This document shows, piece by piece, positions 7,197-8,406 of a stretch of 8,406 nt of DNA. The position numbers and the translations under genes are program-made. Position 1 is the first letter of the stretch. Each line of letters starts with the position of its first letter. The stretch is from Chitinophagaceae bacterium UBA2791 (GTDB lineage Bacteria; Bacteroidota; Bacteroidia; Chitinophagales; Chitinophagaceae): positions 1 to 8,406 of the forward strand of contig DEHV01000046.1 of NCBI GenBank assembly GCA_002352105.1. The letters are read 5' to 3'. Below the pieces are notes generated by a model, which had not been told where the DNA came from, ran no database searches, and saw only the letters and a program-made list of their open reading frames with translations.

Positions 7197-7265
7197 AGAA
7201 ATTTGTCCTGTAAATAACAGACACCGGCCAGGGGCCGATGGGAGTATTGGGGTTAAAAAATATTT
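7197..7265 (-). other. Sigma to anti-sigma spacer with small palindromes
   Basis: The 69-base gap is unusually rich in symmetry: AAAAATATTTTT (7256-7267, overlapping the sigma stop codon), a 5-bp GC hairpin CGGCC/GGCCG with a 3-base loop (7225-7237), and CTGT/ACAG arms near 7208-7220. None has a U-tract after it, so no terminator is called. They could adjust the sigma to anti-sigma ratio through RNA structure, which is speculative. Confidence 0.25.
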
Positions 7266-7865
7266 TTATTTGAGTAGCGTAAAACAGAAAAACACGATTA
7301 CAGATACTTCAATGCCTCTTTTCTGGAGATAAGCTTTAAGCGATCGCAGGGTTATCGACATCGTTTTTTTAACGGTGGTTGGCGAGAGTTCCAACTCTTT
7401 GGCAATCTGTTCATAAGTAAGCCCATGCGTTCTGCTCAGGCTATAAATAAGCTTTCTCTGCGGGGGCAACTGGTCGATAGCTTCCTTTGTAAGCTCTTTT
7501 ATTTCAAAATCAGAAAGCGCATTGGCTTCGTAAGCGGACGAAGCCTGTAAAGACTGACGGATCAGGACCTCCTGTAATTTTTTTTGGCGGGCGGTAGATC
7601 TGAAAAAGTTCAGGGCTTTATTGTACGCCGACCTGGAAAGAAAGGCCTCCATATCATTAATATCGGCTATCCTTTCGCGGGTGGTCCACAATACGGTAAA
7701 AATATCCAGCATCAGTTCTTCGGCGGTCTGGGAAGATTTTGTCATCCGGAAAAGAAAAGTGTACACCTTTTTCCAATGGGCATGATACAACTCTTCAAAA
7801 GCATGCTCGTCTCCGCTTGATATTCTCTTCAGTAGCGCATCATAATATGTGGGCCGTTGCTGCAA
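7266..7865 (-). CDS. FecI-like ECF RNA polymerase sigma factor (sigma-70 family)
   Basis: This 199-residue protein has the two-domain ECF layout. Sigma-2 covers about 23-91 (FEELYHAHWKKVYTFLFRM; TAEELMLDIFTVLWTTRE is region 2.2, the core polymerase contact; AYNKALNFFRS follows). A linker leads to sigma-4 at about 121-182 (IDQLPPQRKLIYSLSRTHGL, then the helix-turn-helix YEQIAKELELSPTTVKKTM), which reads the -35 element. It probably directs transcription of susC and susD after release from the FecR protein encoded next to it. The C-terminus ends in a short hydrophobic tail (VSVIVFFCFTLLK, 187-199), also seen in other Bacteroidota sigma factors of this type. The start is TTG: the codon before it is a stop (TAA), and the next in-frame ATG would remove half of sigma-2. 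An AAGGAAA sequence seven bases upstream supports TTG. Confidence 0.93.
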   Translation of the reverse strand: MQQRPTYYDALLKRISSGDEHAFEELYHAHWKKVYTFLFRMTKSSQTAEELMLDIFTVLWTTRERIADINDMEAFLSRSAYNKALNFFRSTARQKKLQEVLIRQSLQASSAYEANALSDFEIKELTKEAIDQLPPQRKLIYSLSRTHGLTYEQIAKELELSPTTVKKTMSITLRSLKAYLQKRGIEVSVIVFFCFTLLK

Positions 7866-7876
7866 TTAGTTTCCTT
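7863..7876 (-). promoter_or_regulatory. Shine-Dalgarno and TTG start of the sigma factor gene
   Basis: The minus strand reads AAGGAAAC, TAA, TTG. The GG at 7874-7873 is seven bases from TTG (7865-7863). This is the only gene in the window with a clear ribosome site, and the only one apparently starting at a non-ATG codon. The in-frame TAA directly before TTG rules out a longer protein. Confidence 0.65.
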
Positions 7877-7900
7877 TTAATTTGTTTTAATTATGCCTCC

Positions 7901-7914
7901 GGTATAATAATACC
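7901..7914. promoter_or_regulatory. Palindromic element GGTAT-AATA-ATACC upstream of the sigma gene
   Basis: Perfect 5-bp arms surround a 4-base centre, 36 bases upstream of the sigma start codon and downstream of both candidate promoters. It could be an operator or a small hairpin in the sigma mRNA leader. No binding protein can be named. Confidence 0.25.
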
Positions 7915-7960
7915 AACGCTTTATAAAAAAAACAACTTCCAGAACCGCATAAAGTTAATA

Positions 7961-7988
7961 CAAAAATAAAATGTTTTTATTTTTCAAC
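7961..7988 (-). promoter_or_regulatory. Candidate promoter for the sigma/anti-sigma unit (proximal)
   Basis: TATTTTTG (7968-7961, minus strand) fits the TAnnTTTG -7 consensus exactly. GTTG (7988-7985) stands in for the -33 TTTG at a short 16-base spacing. The leader would be about 90 bases. The surrounding sequence is AT-rich, so chance matches are likely. Confidence 0.35.
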
Positions 7989-8002
7989 CCTCCCGCTAAT
8001 AA

Positions 8003-8036
8003 CAAAATTAAAAAACCTGCTTTATTTCGATACAAA
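8003..8036 (-). promoter_or_regulatory. Candidate promoter for the sigma/anti-sigma unit (distal)
   Basis: TTTG (8036-8033) and TAATTTTG (8010-8003) both match the Bacteroidota consensus, spaced 22 bases apart, near the long end of the usual range. The -33 element lies within the left arm of the inverted repeat at 8033-8044. It would give a leader of about 135 bases containing the GGTATAATAATACC palindrome. Confidence 0.4.
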
Positions 8037-8116
8037 CGCCTGGCCGGCTTCTCCCCCGCGAGGGGTCGGCGATAAGCAGCTACTGAATATAAATATAGTT
8101 GAATCGCCAGGCTTTG
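8033..8116. repeat. GC-rich intergenic block bounded by imperfect inverted repeats
   Basis: CAAACGCCTGGC (8033-8044) and GCCAGGCTTTG (8106-8116) pair over 11 bases with one bulged base. Inside lies a short hairpin, CCCC-TCGC-GGGG on the minus strand (around 8054-8065). The block is markedly richer in G and C than the AT-rich sequence to its left and has no credible gene. It could be a dispersed repeat of the REP/MITE kind or a structured RNA. With a single copy visible, neither can be decided. Confidence 0.35.
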
Positions 8117-8181
8117 GCAGGCCGCCGGCGCGACAAACATACAACAAGCCGCTGCCGAAGGCTGGCTAGGCATCAACAAAC

Positions 8182-8406
8182 TTAATCCAGTTCTTCCGTG
8201 TCTTTCCAATTCAATGAGCCTGTTCTCTCCTGCAGGTTATTCTTTTTCGCAAATATATTTCTCGATTGCCGGGTTTCATCCGCCCATTTTCCCAATGCAT
8301 AATTCAACTGACGGTAGATCAAATAGCTCATGTCCACCGTTCTGACCGGTATATGGTCTTTGATATCATCCACCTTGTCAAGGTAGGTCCTGCCGTTAGC
8401 TTCCAA
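8182..8406 (-). CDS. C-terminal fragment of an unidentified protein (enters from the right edge)
   Basis: A frame open at the right edge ends in TAA at 8184-8182, giving 74 visible residues. It is hydrophilic and likely helical, with a charged stretch (WADETRQSRNIFAKKNN) and an acidic end (WKDTEELD). No membrane segment, signal or catalytic motif is visible, and I do not recognise the family. Codon use looks natural and the frame is consistent with a gene that starts outside the window, although the short length leaves some doubt. The first visible codon is TTG by chance of the cut and should not be taken as the true start. No obvious intrinsic terminator follows it before the sigma promoter region. 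Confidence 0.6.
   Translation of the reverse strand: MEANGRTYLDKVDDIKDHIPVRTVDMSYLIYRQLNYALGKWADETRQSRNIFAKKNNLQERTGSLNWKDTEELD

Noticed and set aside
7739..7969. 76-codon plus-strand frame over the sigma gene start
   Set aside because: It is antisense to sigma-2 for half its length and the remainder is AT-rich leader; no start signal or known motif.
8010..8017. T-run on the minus strand considered as a terminator for the right-edge gene
   Set aside because: No hairpin lies directly before the run, and TAATTTTG within it fits better as a promoter box.
7955..8209. 84-codon minus-strand frame in the gap upstream of the sigma gene
   Set aside because: It overlaps the end of the right-edge gene in another frame and covers both promoter boxes and the inverted repeat. 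The predicted peptide shows no family features, so the openness more likely reflects a GC-rich repeat.
1..8406. Search for insertion sequences, CRISPR arrays, tRNA and rRNA
   Set aside because: No transposase-like frame, regularly spaced long direct repeats, tRNA cloverleaf or rRNA signature was seen on either strand.

Overview
This window looks like part of a glycan-utilisation (PUL/CUT-type) locus from a Bacteroidota genome, most likely in the Chitinophagaceae or a close relative. That placement is an inference from the gene families (SusC/SusD pair, FecR with a DUF4974-type C-terminus, Bacteroidota-type ECF sigma factor), the TAnnTTTG-type promoter elements and the near-absence of Shine-Dalgarno sequences. 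All credible genes lie on the minus strand, so the locus reads from right to left.

Region by region, in transcription order: (1) 8182-8406, the C-terminal end of a gene that enters from the right and is not identified. (2) 7866-8181, an intergenic stretch with a GC-rich structured block bounded by imperfect inverted repeats, two candidate promoter boxes, a small palindrome and the only clear Shine-Dalgarno in the window. (3) 7266-7865, a FecI-like ECF sigma factor that apparently starts at TTG. (4) 6039-7196, a FecR-type membrane anti-sigma factor. (5) 5893-6038, the susC leader, which on the opposite strand carries what looks like a complete small-RNA unit (promoter box, two stem-loops, U-tract). 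(6) 2440-5892, a SusC-like TonB-dependent transporter with an N-terminal STN signalling domain. (7) 601-2433, a SusD-like lipoprotein six bases downstream. (8) 554-587, a strong intrinsic terminator closing the susCD unit. (9) 285-553, a regulatory gap with a promoter box and a cluster of TTGT/ACAA half-sites. (10) 1-284, the start of an exported protein whose N-terminus resembles the domain that precedes the catalytic domain in GH20-type hexosaminidases; it runs off the left edge.

How they work together (family knowledge plus inference): substrate bound by the SusD lipoprotein and SusC barrel is imported by the TonB system. The STN domain of SusC contacts the periplasmic part of FecR, FecR is proteolysed or rearranged, and the ECF sigma factor is released to transcribe susCD. 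The downstream putative glycoside hydrolase would process the glycan but forms a separate transcription unit.

The most interesting observation is the candidate cis-antisense small RNA in the susC leader (about 5905-5999, plus strand). Its position and architecture recall the DonS family of antisense RNAs described at Bacteroides polysaccharide-utilisation loci. It is predicted here from sequence alone.
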